In this document: one piece after another, positions 43,001 to 54,799 of the stretch | Numbering within the stretch: the stretch's first letter is position 1 | How the letters are laid out: the number at the start of each line of letters is the position of its first letter | NCBI GenBank assembly: GCA_917880885.1 | Contig: OU862933.1 | Span: 10,401,452 to 10,465,451 of the forward strand | Direction: 5' to 3' | Source: Limnephilus marmoratus | Taxonomy: Eukaryota > Arthropoda > Insecta > Trichoptera > Limnephilidae | Length of the DNA: 64,000 bases | Notes under the pieces: generated by a model | The model's input: the letters and a program-made list of their open reading frames with translations, nothing else | Database searches by the model: none | Told to the model about the DNA's origin: nothing | Position numbers and translations under genes: made by a program

Positions 43001-44249
43001 CATACCTAACAAATTGAATTGTATATTGAATATTTAAAAATGCTAAGTACAACAAATTTCAAATTAAAATAGAAGAGGTACAGAATTGTGTTGTTACGTT
43101 GGGAAACCATAATTTTAAGACCTGCGTGATTTCAAAACTTTTGCATTTTACCTCCGTATATTTATGACACGATGCGGCCTAGACAACCCATTATGATATT
43201 ATATCGGCCAATCGATATAAAATCATGAATAGAAATTGCTTATGATAATATATACCCGCTTTGATCACCAGACCACGGATATAAATGATAATAAGGTAAG
43301 TAATAAAGTCCGAGTGTTTGAATGGGCGGCCCCACCCGTGGGATGTGGGATGGACCACTTCTAGATGTGGCCCGGAGACCTGCGGTGGCGTTCCCGAGGT
43401 CCAAAACTCAAACTAGGTCCCGTCAAATTTGACTAACCAAAACGGTAACCTTCCGTAGCAACAACGGAGCATTCAAACTGCTGTTATGCTCGTACTTCTA
43501 TACTGTGCCATTGGGAAGGATTTTCAATACCAGCTTCAACAGTCTTTCTAAAAAAAATCGCTGGAGTTAATAGATCAAATATTTTTTAAGTTAAAACTTT
43601 TTTAGCACCGTTGTGATGTGAAACTCGATGAAACGAAAAACCGACACTAAAAAGAGAAAAACACATGGATCTATAGGATTTTGCCTGTGAGAGAATGAAA
43701 AATAACGCGAAAAATGGCGACACTAAAATGAGACAAACAAATACATCCATAGGATTTATTTAGCCTACGTGCGATGTTTGTGCGATGTTTCGTAGCCTCC
43801 CCACTTTTGTCTACTTTAGTTTTCTGAGGGTTACCGCGTGTGAACTACATACATATAATATTTTTTGTTTATTGTCCCTCTCTTAATAAATTTAATATCT
43901 ATTGTCTATTAAGCCTAGTCTGGAATTGCCACAGAATAAATCTTTTCAGTGAGAATCGAATCAACATTTTGTGTCCTCTGAACTCCCCTCCAATTTTACA
44001 AATAATTTTAATAAAATTCGCCCGTTAAATGATATTAGAACTATTAGCGCACACCCGTGAATACTTGGTTCTTCAAATTCTTCACAAATCAGTTCCTATT
44101 TTGAAAACTGCACACAATAAAAATATTTTTTTGTTCAAGCATTATTAATATTTCTATTTTTGACACTGACAATTCGTGATGAAATTCCATTATAATAATA
44201 TAATAAAACACATATAAAACTTATAAAGTGGAAATAAGCTTGTATTATA
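43001..44249. other. Intergenic, nothing recognised
   Basis: No gene. A degenerate direct repeat (cgacactaaaaagagaaaaa ... ctataggattt and cgacactaaaatgagacaaa ... cataggattt) at about 43645-43760. Confidence 0.4.
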
Positions 44250-44606
44250 CAGGGTGTTAAGTGACGTATTTGACTTAATTTAACCAATGATTCCGGACAT
44301 TATTTGGAGTAAGAAATGTTAACAAAATTCTAGTCTCCGGTGACATCTTTGATGTTTTTTTTTCTACAAAAACATAAAAAAATGTTAGGTGTTGGACAGT
44401 AGGAAGCGGGATTAGGGTTGGTCGGTTACTCGGCTGTGTGACCAGTGACGATATGCGGAAGAATTTTTTTTGTTTGATTTTGATGAAAAAAATAGACATC
44501 AAATAAGTCACCGCAGACCAAAATTCTATTTACATTTTTTACTCCAAATAATATGTCAGGAATCATCGGTTAAACTAAGAAGTCAAGTACGTCCCGTAAC
44601 ACCCTG
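44250..44606. mobile_element. TA-flanked MITE H
   Basis: cagggtgttaagtgacgtat at the left pairs with tacgtcccgtaacaccctg at the right; the inverted repeats extend about 80 bp inward (caatgattccggacattatt and its partner). TA on both sides, as in Tc1/mariner-type elements. Non-coding. Confidence 0.85.
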
Positions 44607-44759
44607 TAATATTCAAATATTATAGTAGAGGTAGGTACTTAATCGCGTGTATGAATTCTTCACATAAATACAAAATAAGAAATAATGAAAATCGTTGCCT
44701 TCTTGGGAAATTAGGACTTTTAAGGTGAAATATTGATAATTGGAACAATATATAATATA

Positions 44760-45145
44760 CAACGTGTCCGGAAACTCGTAGTACAAGCGGGAAACTGGTG
44801 AATCTACATCACGTAGAGAACCCAAAAAACTTATTTTTTTCGATCTAAGCATTTCGATTTAAATATTATTTTTTTTTCTATTTTTCCATTTTTTCGGCAA
44901 CTAAAGGGTTAAAAAAATTTTTGAGCCCAGTTTACCCTTCGTTGCATTTTATAAGACATTACACAGCTGAAATCAACCCCCTAGTGAAATTTTTTTTCAA
45001 ATTTAAGCAAAAAAATTCCAACTTCGGACCCGATTTACTCGAAAACGAAAGCTCAAATCAAAAAAAGTTAAACCACAAAATCGACTCCAAATGTGATGTG
45101 GATTCTCCAGTTTCCCGCTTGTACTACGAGTTTCCGGACACCTTG
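44760..45145. mobile_element. TA-flanked MITE I
   Basis: Left caacgtgtccggaaactcgt then agtacaagcgggaaactgg pairs with the right complement over about 53 bp, ending ttccggacaccttg. TA flanks both ends. The interior frame at 44921-45277 runs out of the element and is not a gene. Confidence 0.85.
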
Positions 45146-45149
45146 TATA

Positions 45150-45595
45150 CACTAGTGGACTTAAGTATGGGCACTTTTCGAGATTTCTTGTATCTTGTCG
45201 TTTGCCTTATAAAAAAACAACTTATTTTGTTACGGAACCCTTCTAAGTTTTTTTCGTGTTCCTTGTGCTATAGTTGATTAATAAAAGTACCATACGATAT
45301 GCCATACGGTGATTCAAAATTCTTATCACTCTTTATGAGAAATGGGAGCAAACAAACAACAACAACTCAAATTTTTGAGAATAATGTTTTTGAGTTTTGG
45401 CAACCCTACAATGTCTCGTCTTCTGTCTAAACCAACCACAAAGTACAGAGGATCGTCGTGTGCTCCAATCAGGACACTTTAAGATCCAACACGATTAAGT
45501 TTTACACCCGTGTTAGTCAGTCACCCATTAAAGAAAAGTGATATTGTTTTTTTTTTTAATAATTATTATTAAAATGGCTCCTTAGGTGTCAAAAC
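45150..45595. other. Intergenic, nothing recognised
   Basis: Probably includes the 5' part of a Tc-like element before the transposase start; no clear terminus found. Confidence 0.3.
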
Positions 45596-45757
45596 ATGCC
45601 GATTGGTCACCCAAAGAGAAGCAGAGCTGTTGCACTTCGTGAAGAATGGTACACATACGAAGAAATTGCAAAAATATTGGGTGGAGGAGCTACCAAGTCT
45701 GGAGTAAGAAAGATTTGCCAACGTACATTGCTGCAAGGCGTACATATCAACAATTGA
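45596..45757 (+). pseudogene. Transposase N-terminus with helix-turn-helix (Tc1/pogo-like)
   Basis: ATG at 45596 opens 53 codons: MPIGHPKRSRAVALREEWYT, YEEIAKILGGGATKSGVRKI, CQRT and a short unrelated end. The pattern of a basic start, then two helices with EEIAKxLG, is that of the DNA-binding domain that starts Tc/mariner-class transposases. The protein is cut off after the first domain. Confidence 0.55.
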
Positions 45758-45759
45758 AA

Positions 45760-46708
45760 TGCTGTAAAGTACAAAATGTCAATTGTTCAGGAGAGCGAAA
45801 AGAAAGTTGTCCTGTTCTAGTAGACCTGTGATTATGCTTATTTATTATAAAATAACATTCTTAATAATATCATTCATAACATCTTTCAGTCAACTTAAGT
45901 TTACTATTAGTCAACTTAACATTTTTTGTTTTATTTCTTTAGTAACAGTACTTAAGCCTTCGCTACCCGAATTTCTACCGATTTCTGACGTATCTCCCAT
46001 TTGAAGTTTTTATGCTCTTAAAAAATATAGGTATTTTTTAAAGATTATATCTATACATTCCCCACGCCGAAACGCAATTAAAATGAAATTCACTCGATAC
46101 AAAAAAATCGCGAAGTATGCTCCGAATTTTTTTTATTTTCAAGTCTGTTTCTGTTATTTTACAAGTTTATGTATGAAAAAATTCACAGTGTTTCTTTAAA
46201 TGCTGTTTTAAACAGCTCCCAAGGGATTTTTAAACGAGGAATCTATTTTAAACGAGTCGTTAAACATTAAACATTTTCACAAAACGTTTTTATTTTAAAC
46301 GTTTTCGCATCGATTTTATCGCTTTAAATGTAAGCGCGCTCCTCTTACATTCGTAATTACATATCTCTCCATCTTCTTCTTTTTGGGCGAAGTTACGGCG
46401 CCTTAAAACCCATTAAAATTCACGTCCGAAAGGACGCTTTTATTTTCCTAGAAATATTTAGACGTAGATTGTAATTTATAAATATTATAACAACAAGCCG
46501 ACCGATTTCGGCAAAGTCAAAAGGGCGAAGTAGATTTAGGTAAATAGTCAAATATTTAGAAAAGCCATAACCACTGCTATGAATACCGCTACTACCTACG
46601 AAAATTCTTTTAAGGCTTCATCTCATATAGTTTTCTCTACGAATTTTTTACAACTAATAGAATCTTTTTATACAGTCTCGTTGTTCTTGACTGGAAATTA
46701 TTATTTTG
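45760..46708. other. Intergenic, nothing recognised
   Basis: AT-rich sequence, no gene recognised. Confidence 0.4.
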
Positions 46709-46910
46709 CTGGTGACCGGAAACTCAGAAAAAAATCAACTCAACACCTCCTTTGAAAAGTCATTAAAAGTGATGAAAAAATATATAAAAAATTGATTAAA
46801 TAGGTTACGTTAGATAATGATATATACATGTATTATTACGTTAGATAATGATATATACATGTATTATTACGTTAGATTATTAGCGATTCTGAGTTCAAAT
46901 GGAACCTATT
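46709..46910. mobile_element. MITE family O, copy 2
   Basis: Ends tggtgaccggaaactcagaa and ttctgagttcaaatggaacc are inverted matches to each other and to the other O copies. It contains a 35-bp tandem duplication (ttacgttagataatgatata at 46804 and 46838). Confidence 0.7.
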
Positions 46911-47491
46911 TTGCTAGTACCCCACTATTTTAGTGTAACTATGTAAGTCTTAAAAACAACAATAAATTATTTCAATTCAGAAAGCTCCATCTGAAAAACC
47001 AGACTTGTAAGATTCTGTAAATCTTCATTACGTGATTCGTAGCAATACTTTTCTTTTCACGTTGACCGAACTTTTTAGGCGGACAAAGAAGAGAATACGA
47101 ACGAACTACAGTTAAACCTGCCTAGTAACTAGACTCTGGTAACCAAGCACGTAAAAACCTACTCCGAACTTCTTATGTTAACTGTGGAGTTAATCATTCT
47201 TCTACCTTATAGAAGCACTCTTCTTGACACCAAACAAATTGTATAATTTACGGTTATTTGAACGCAGCTGACTGGGATCCGAAGGCAAACAAATAAAATG
47301 ACATGAATTTTGCGCGTTTTGGAATCGGCTTCCTACAAAAAGTAATCGAGATACGGTGTACCGATCGCCCAATTGATTAGTCAGATATCTCCGAAAAATC
47401 TAAATTTGAGTGAGTATGCAGTTATATGTAAAAGTGTACCCTCTATCTGGTACAATACTTATATTATTCCTAAACACCACCATAACACCAT
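46911..47491. other. Intergenic, nothing recognised
   Basis: No gene or repeat recognised. Confidence 0.4.
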
Positions 47492-47895
47492 GACGGAGGG
47501 CGTGGTCGAGCGGTAAGGCTCTTGACTCGCAATCCGAAGGTCGCGGGATCGAATCCCGGCGTGGCAAATGCGTTTTATTCGATTAACTTGTGCTTTTTCA
47601 CAATTAATTCATTTGAAATATGTATTATTGCATATAATATTTGCGGCAGATACTCTCAGTATCGCCCTGGTGTAAGACCACCATTCAGAATTGATACGTT
47701 GCTTGAAATGGTTTTAGCCGTGTTTGGTGACCAGATCTGAATAGCCAGGTACTTCACCACCTTCATCTTCCCTAACTCCTTCCCCTCCCCACTACCTTCA
47801 GCCTCACAACATACCTCAATTGGGGATGCCATAGTCTCACTGGCTCCAGACGGGAGCAGTTGGGACTCTTGTGAGGTATTCATATAAAAAAATAA
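47492..47895 (+). mobile_element. SINE family A copy, full length (A5)
   Basis: Head with box A (cgtggtcgagcggtaaggct) and box B (cgggatcgaatcccggcg), body (tactctcagtatcgccctgg, cgtgtttggtgaccagatct, cctcacaacatacctcaatt) and tail gtgaggtattcatataaaaa. The most complete A copy. Confidence 0.9.
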
Positions 47896-48209
47896 CAATT
47901 ATATGGCATGAAAAACTTGTAATGAATTAAACGAAATATTTATGTTTTCTGGTTCACTACTGGGATATTTCAAAATGTCATGCTAATGTACCGGGCCGTT
48001 ATGCCCCCCTGTGTTATTTTATAGCCTATTCAATATGTAAACACAGAAATCTGTAAATAGTGTTTGATTTATGGAGAGCATTCGAATATTGCTTTCCTTA
48101 TTATCTCAAAACTTTGTATTTGGAGATGTATGACTAATCAACTTGACGACAGATATACTATATTCGATATCGATATACTCGTTAGAAAATAACAATTAGT
48201 TTTCGTCTT

Positions 48210-48622
48210 AATTTTTTTTTTACATGAATACCGCACAAGAGTCCCAACTGCTCCCGTCTGGAGCCAGTGGGACTATGGCATCCCCAATTGGGGAATTTTG
48301 CGAGGCTGAAGGTAGTCGGGAGGGGAAGGAGTTAGGGAAGATGAAGGTGGTGAAGTACCTGGCTATTCAGATCTGGTCACCAAACACGGCTAAAACCATT
48401 TCAAGCAACGTATCAATTCTGAATGGTGGTCTTACACCAGGGCGATACTGAGAGTATCTTCCACTCTGGAACGTGTCGCAAATATACTAAATATTATTTT
48501 AAATGAATAAATTGTGAATGAACACAAATTAATCAAATAAATTTTATTTGCCACGCCGGGATTTGATCCCGCGACCTTCGGAGTGCTAGTCAAGAGCCTT
48601 ACCGCTGAACTACGCCGGCTGT
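48210..48622 (-). mobile_element. SINE family A copy, full length (A6)
   Basis: Minus-strand copy, nearly identical in its body to A5 and facing it tail-to-tail across 315 bp. Poly-T at the left, head complement gggatttgatcccgcgacct and accgctgaactacgcc at the right. Confidence 0.9.
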
Positions 48623-48957
48623 CTTAATAATTCATAATTGGCCCTTAATAATTGATTATAGCGTATGTCCCCGGCGGTGTCCGTTCGAGTTTTTCGAAAT
48701 CAGATGTAGTAGGTATTTTCCTTTTTTTATCGTCAAGTTATCAAAATTTCACCCTGAAGCATCATCATTTTGCTTTATGTGGTGGGAAAAGGGGGTGGAG
48801 GTGATTTTTGAAAATCTCGACGATGAGTCACCTTCCTCTGGTTTTAAAGGACTGGAGTAAAAATTTTCATCAATCTCGGAATAAAACTGCAGATTTATAT
48901 GTATAAAAACAAAATCAAGCCGACTGCTACTGACACTATATTAGGTATTATTATAAT
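48623..48957. other. Intergenic, J-like start motif only
   Basis: gcgtatgtccccggcggtgt (48662) resembles the J/L start motif. Otherwise nothing recognised. Confidence 0.35.
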
Positions 48958-49140
48958 TGGTTCCATGCCAACTCAGAAACTCCTCAAGAAGGTCATTAAA
49001 AGCAATGAAAAAATAATTTTAAAATAGCCGGTAACCCTAACCTAACTTAACCTATTTAACCAATTTTTTATCATTACTCTTTATGACCTTTCTGAGGTGC
49101 TTCTGAGTTGATTTCATTCTGAGTTGTCCGGTCACCATTA
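48958..49140. mobile_element. MITE family O, copy 3
   Basis: Ends tggttccatgccaactcaga and gagttgtccggtcacca. Inner arms carry the partner motifs actcctcaagaaggtcatta and atgacctttctgaggtgctt. Confidence 0.75.
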
Positions 49141-49149
49141 TAATATATA

Positions 49150-49295
49150 TAGATACTTCCTACCTCCCTCTTCCCATTTCCTTCACTTCCCCACTACCTT
49201 CTCAGCCTCACAGCATATCCTAATTGGGAATGCCATACTTACTGGCTCTAAACGGGAGCAGCTGGGACTCTTGCGAGTTATTCACATAAAAACTA
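49150..49295 (+). mobile_element. SINE family A 3' fragment
   Basis: Body and tail only: acttcctacctccctcttcc, cctcacagcatatcctaatt, ggagcagctgggactcttgc. Head missing. Confidence 0.75.
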
Positions 49296-49324
49296 ACTTG
49301 AAAAAATTTTGTCACCTCAAAAAT

Positions 49325-49636
49325 GATTGCTTCGGGAGGCGGAAATGGGAACCGCCGCCCAGGGAACCTTTATTGGATAATCAACACCATAGGTCACCCC
49401 ACTGCCATAGGTCACCCCAAGTGGTTCGCTTCGTGCCCGGGTTCACGGGGTGAGGTTTGTTTGGCGGCGGATGACCAGGGCACACTGAACCCCAGATTCC
49501 TAACCACCCCTTAAACCCTCTTCCTTTCAACTCTCCTATCCTTCCTATCCCTAAAAAACCCTCCAACATCATCCCCAAAGACGATATAGGCCCTGAGGGA
49601 TATTATTTTCCTCAGGGCCTCCTGTGTGGAGCTCAT
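49325..49636 (+). mobile_element. Family B copy, internally deleted (B9)
   Basis: Start tcgggaggcggaaatgggaa; a short duplication of cataggtcaccccac at 49388-49420; end cctcagggcctcctgtgtgg plus tcatgtaaaaaaa. It lacks the same middle block as B5. Confidence 0.8.
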
Positions 49637-49639
49637 GTA

Positions 49640-50121
49640 AAAAAATACTGATAAAATTAAACACACCTAACGAAAAATTCCACTAATTGGGTTTGAGTTT
49701 ACGTGCACGTTTTTCCATTTCCCCCTAATCAAATATTTGTTTTTTTATGGTAAGTTGAAACAAAGTATTATTTCAATAATTTATTCCTATTTAGAATGAA
49801 GCAAAGTGGTACAATTTTGCCAAAAATATAAACAAGATTTTTAAAATGATAATCCAAGGAATATTTGTAGACATCTCGCCGCACCCCTACTATGGCAATG
49901 ACCTTTGACACAAGCGCAGCTAATATGCAGTTTGTTTTGTTCCGGACTGCCGCGCAGGGTGTGGAGGATGTATGATGCAAAATTTGTTGATCTGAAATTC
50001 CTTTTTGGTGTAATTATTCGGAGGTATTTCGAAATCCTACATGGTAATATAATTCATTCTTAGACAACGTACGACTGTTGTTCCCAACTTTTCAATCGAT
50101 CAATCTGAGTCTCCGATCAAC
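49640..50121. other. Intergenic, nothing recognised
   Basis: No gene recognised. Confidence 0.35.
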
Positions 50122-50925
50122 TTCTTCTTCTTCTTCTTCGATGGCGCTACAGCCCATATCGAGCTTTGGCCTCCTGCAACAGTCGCCTCCAACTCCTCCT
50201 GTCCTCAGCGGCTGACTTCCAATTTGGTACCTGGAGAAGCTGTGCTGCATCCCCTCTTACTTCGTCTTCCCACCTCAGTCTGGGTCTTCCCACTTTTCTC
50301 TTTCCACCTGGGTGTCCAGTCAAAATTCTTTTTGGGACACGTGTATCCGGCATTCTCTGTACATGCCCAGCCCATCTCAGCCTGAGGAGTCTCATATGTG
50401 TTGAGATGCTAGGTGCCTTATATATATTATACAATTCTGTATTGTGCCGGATGCGCCACTGTTCACCCTCTTTCACGGGTCCACATATTCTTCTCAGCAC
50501 TTTTCTTTCAAAAGTATCCAGCATTTCAGCCATCTTTACCGTCAGTGTCAGCGCCTCACATCCATATGCCAATACAGTTCTAACAATGGTCTTATATATG
50601 GTTATTTTGGTTTTTCTGTAGACACTACGTGACTTAAACACTGGCAGCAAAGAGAAGTATGTTTTGTTGGCTGCTGTGATTCTCCTTCTGATTTCTGCTG
50701 GATCCTCTGAGGCTGAAGACTGGAGCCCAGGTAGGCAAATTGGTCGACCACTTCGTATAAGTAGTTGACTTTGAATTGTGCACTACTTCTTCTTCTGTGT
50801 GAAGGGTTCCTGCTCTGTATCATCATTTTCGTTTTGTTGACATTAACCTGCAGTCCTACTTCCCGTGCCGCTGTTTTTAAAGGATCGAAGACCTCCTTAA
50901 TCCGATCCACAAAGTGGTTTATTTA
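50122..50925 (-). pseudogene. 5'-truncated LINE: end of reverse transcriptase and C-terminus
   Basis: Minus-strand frames. Upstream part (50910-50602): AREVGLQVNVNKTKMMIQSR and VVDQFAYLGSSL, the thumb region after the catalytic site. Downstream part (50650-50147): RTVLAYGCEALTLT, RKVLRRICGP, LRLRWAGHVQRMPDTRVPKR, GRPRLRWEDEVRGDA and WKSAAEDRRSWRRLLQEAKA, a C-terminus well known in insect LINEs. The two parts are in different frames with an overlap near 50602-50650. The 3' end is a (GAA)n run (50121-50139) rather than poly-A. The clade is not certain. Confidence 0.85.
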
Positions 50926-50929
50926 CTAA

Positions 50930-51718
50930 CGCTCGACTCGCCTTTTGGTCTGAGAATTACGTTGCGGAGAGTGTATTGGTGCATTTGAGGAGTGTTAAGC
51001 CAAAATTCGGTTCAATAATTGGTATGATTGGGAACAACGGCCGTTAGTGTTTCAACCATCCACAAGCAAACTTTTAATGGAAGATAAGTAATATTATAAA
51101 ATGTTCAATTTTGAAGATAAATAAATAATAAAATAAAATAAATAAATAAAAGTCTATATATTTTAATTTTAACCCCTCGCAGAAATCGAAGTTCGCTGGC
51201 AACACTGGCGGACCTGTCTACGAATTCACACACCGAAACGTCAAACGCCAATCAATTACGTAAGAAGATTGTTAATTTGGCAATGTTGAATTGATATACT
51301 AACCTAAATATGCATTGGTAGTACGAATTTACTCATTGCACTAAACGGAAGTTATTTTCATATTTCAACATCTTTGGTTTCTCGAACGAACAGAATAATT
51401 TGATAACGTCTGGGATATATATTATATAATTGTGTACAAATATGTGTCTGTTCAGTCTATTGGCAGTTAAACGAAACTTATCTGAGGCCTCGCTAGAATG
51501 TATCAATCGTTGGTCGGAATATCTGCTAAAAATCTTTGATCGTGCTTGCAAATAAGTAACTGACGGATTTGGTTAATATCGTATTGATATAGGGTTTTAT
51601 CGGTCGTCTATGCTAGACCTCGTGGTTCGTCAAGACTACCAAAAATATTCAAATACAAAAGAGATATGCTGTGATGTCCGCGCAACAGTAGGCGGACACG
51701 ACCTAATCAGGGTAGTAT
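50930..51718. other. Intergenic, nothing recognised
   Basis: No gene recognised. Simple aaataaataa sequence at 51118-51150. Confidence 0.4.
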
Positions 51719-52135
51719 TTTTTTTTTTTTTACAGTGAATACCGCACAAGAATCTCAACTGCTCCTGTCTGGAGCCAGTGAGACTATGGCATCCCCAATC
51801 GGGGTATGTTGTGAGGCTGAAGGTAGTGGGGAGGGGAAGGAGGTGGGGAAGAGGAAGGTTGGGAAGTACCTGGCTATCCAGATCTGGTCACCAAACACGG
51901 CTAAAGCCATTTTCAAGCAACGTTTCAATTCTGAATGGTGGTCTTACACCAGGGCGATACTGATAGTATCTTCCACTCTGGAACATGCCGCAAATATACT
52001 TTTTATATTATTTTAAATGAATTAATTGTGAAATAACACAAATTAATCAAATAAAATTTATTTGCGCATGCCGGGTTCGAACCCGTGACCTCCGGATTGT
52101 GAGTCAAGAGTCTTTCCCACTGGACTACGGAGGTC
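51719..52135 (-). mobile_element. SINE family A copy, full length (A7)
   Basis: Minus-strand copy with long poly-T, tail gaataccgcacaagaatctc, body, and head ending gggttcgaacccgtgacctc and cccactggactacggaggtc. Confidence 0.9.
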
Positions 52136-52161
52136 GTGGGTAAGACTCTTGACTCACAATC
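52095..52161. repeat. 26-bp inverted repeat at the A7 head
   Basis: gattgtgagtcaagagtctt then tcccac (52095-52120) pairs with 52136-52161, 25 of 26 matching, over a 15-base loop. The second arm is a copied-back part of the SINE's tRNA-like head. Confidence 0.9.
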
Positions 52162-52164
52162 ACA

Positions 52165-54799
52165 AAGAGTTTGCATACGAAAAGAATTTCGTTGATTTTT
52201 TAAAGGTGTCATTAGTATTGGTTAACAATATAGTTTGAATACAGAAAGAATTCGTTCACTTAGTTTAACGTTCGTTTGGTTTATTCGTTCATTTAGTTTA
52301 TTTGTTAATTGGTAAACAATATCGGCGACACCCGGAAGCGCAGTCCCACCTAGTAAAAACTGCAGATAGCACTTCTATTATATTTCAATATCTTTGAAGA
52401 CACCCATGGTGTAATAAGATGTAAACACAAAGATTGGCAAGTCATTCACAGCCTAGACGAGTCGTAAAAATGATCCGTTCTCTTATGACAATTGAATCGG
52501 TCAGATTCGATTTCCAAAAAGAACTGGTAAAGTGTTATGATTACTATCGAGCCTTCCAAACATGAAAAACGAAATTTGTGATCGCAAATCTTCTCGAAGT
52601 TCAAATTCACGCGTGATATCAAGCGAACGAGCGAATCAGTTCGTGCGGTACTTTAGGCTTGTGTTCCCAGGTAAATGGATACCTACAGGTTCGAGCAGTA
52701 CCTACCTTCCTATCTGCAGGTGCGGTGAGGTACCTTCCTATCAAGTTTGGTTGGTTAAGTATCGAGTAAGTGGGACAGCTCGGGTTAAAAGTGCAATTGG
52801 ACCGTTAATGCAAACGAGCAGAGAGAAGTGCCCGCGCCGGGTTAGGAGGTAGGATGTACGAGTAGGTACTCGGCACTCAATATATTATTATGCTACCTCT
52901 CGTAGTACGCGATCTCGGCTTTGTACACTATAAACGCAAATGTACGGGTGATCGTACAGATTGTGTTGCGAACATTTAATTAATGCTTTTAGGTAAAATG
53001 CCAAGTGCAAAGAGCATTTTCGGGTTGTTTAATGTTCTTAATCGATTGAAGTACGCCACTGGAGCGACCACACGAAATAAATAAATTTGCCTCGATTGCT
53101 CGAGATTTCCCAGAAGATAATTATTTTTTTAATTTTTCGCCAACATAAAAAAAATCACAGAGACAAAAACTTATTGTAGTGATATAGCCAATGAATTAGC
53201 CTGTATTTTACCGTTTATGTCATATTTGTAGGATTTATAGAAAAATCGTAAAGTTTATAACAGCGCGAATCCTGCGTGTTTGTTTTGAAACTGCCGTGAG
53301 GGGTACTTATTCGAGTCAACATAGAATATTTTCGATTTCTGTATGTTGTTTGCGGTACCTATACATAACAATGAAAGGTGCATATCTATGGAAAAATGAC
53401 TTAATTTTAACCGTAAATAGTTGATCAAAAATTCGGCGCGAAAAATATATTAAAAAAAAACATTTTTAACATCGTTCTAAAATAGTATACGAAGTTCGGA
53501 TTTGCGACATCTGTGGTCATCCAGTGGATTTACTTATTGATTAATTTTATACAACACTAAGTATGTAAGGTTCTTCTTCCACAGGGATACACTAGTATCC
53601 GATACTCATGTCGTGTATAGGTCTCTCAAGTTAAGTTGACTTCATCACAGTACTCACACAGATGCAAAACTTTCATACAGCGTGTTTCGTTTTGGGCTTT
53701 TAACAAAAAGCAATTAATAATTATTTCACAATTGAAAAATCGAATCCATAGCGTGTTTAAATCGGTAACATAAAACTAATGTTGTTTTACAACATTTTTA
53801 TAGAAATATTGAAGGTTTAGGAAGAAAAATAAGTTTATTAACTAAATGCGATAATCTTCAGGATTGAATTCAAAGGGGTATTCATAAATAACAACAAGGT
53901 TAAAAAAATATTATGTTATTTAAAAAGATTAATTTATTATTATATTCATACTTATATAATATCTTATAAAGTAAATAATCGACCAGCCGCCACATGCCGC
54001 TACACGTTTAATAGGTATGGTATAGATTTTGAAAAGTAAACTACTGTTAAACTTGCATTTAAAATCGGTTTTCATTCAAAGTTAAAAATTTCCCATGTAA
54101 AACATCTCTATTGCCGCCATTTTTACGGATTTGACATTTGTAAAGTTTCGTTTAAAACTCAATACGCATGAATTACTTGGTTTCCCTAAACTAAGAACCT
54201 AATGTTGAAATGAAATGTGATTTCCAAAACCTGGGCTTACAAATATGGCTGCTTATGGGTTATTTATTTTTTATAATTATGTGTTCGCAATCATCAGCAA
54301 CACTAATTATTTAATTATGTACCAGTCATCATCAGCAACTATCTATTCGTATATTATCTAAAATATAACAGATTTAACACAAAGGTACAAAAGATTAACT
54401 GTTGAATAGGTACTAGTCTGTGATACTCCAGTTGCCTTAGACGTCAAATCATACAAGTCATTTATGCTTAAAAGTTGACCATCGTTTTTTTTTTCATTAT
54501 GAATAAGTAAAATAATTAAACATACGGAATAAAATTTTTTACGATTTGGTCCATTCAGTGATTAGCCACGTTCCGTTTCGTAACAGGACTCCATGATATC
54601 GTAATAAATATTAAACTTGCGCACTTTACAAACACTATTTATTATTTCAAATTTATAAATTTGTCATTATTTGTCACTTGGGAAATGTAGGTGCACGTAT
54701 GTTTAAATCAAATTACGAACCGAATGAATAGAATAGAACATCATGTAAGTACAGCCTCAAAAGGGTGTCGTTAAACTTGCCTCTCTTCTAACTAGTTAC
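52165..54799. other. Intergenic, no gene recognised
   Basis: The longest stretch without recognised repeats. A 96-codon frame at 52562-52852 and others have no recognisable features. Confidence 0.4.

Noticed and set aside
44921..45277. 118-codon plus-strand frame
   Set aside because: It lies mostly in MITE I and extends past its end; no protein features.
47510..47580. Head of SINE A as a real tRNA gene
   Set aside because: Box A and B motifs are present but the cloverleaf is incomplete, the sequence continues into the SINE body, and several dispersed copies share the body.
52562..52852. 96-codon frame in the long repeat-free stretch
   Set aside because: No domain, no splice sites, repeated ctaccttcctatc motifs, and composition typical of the surroundings.
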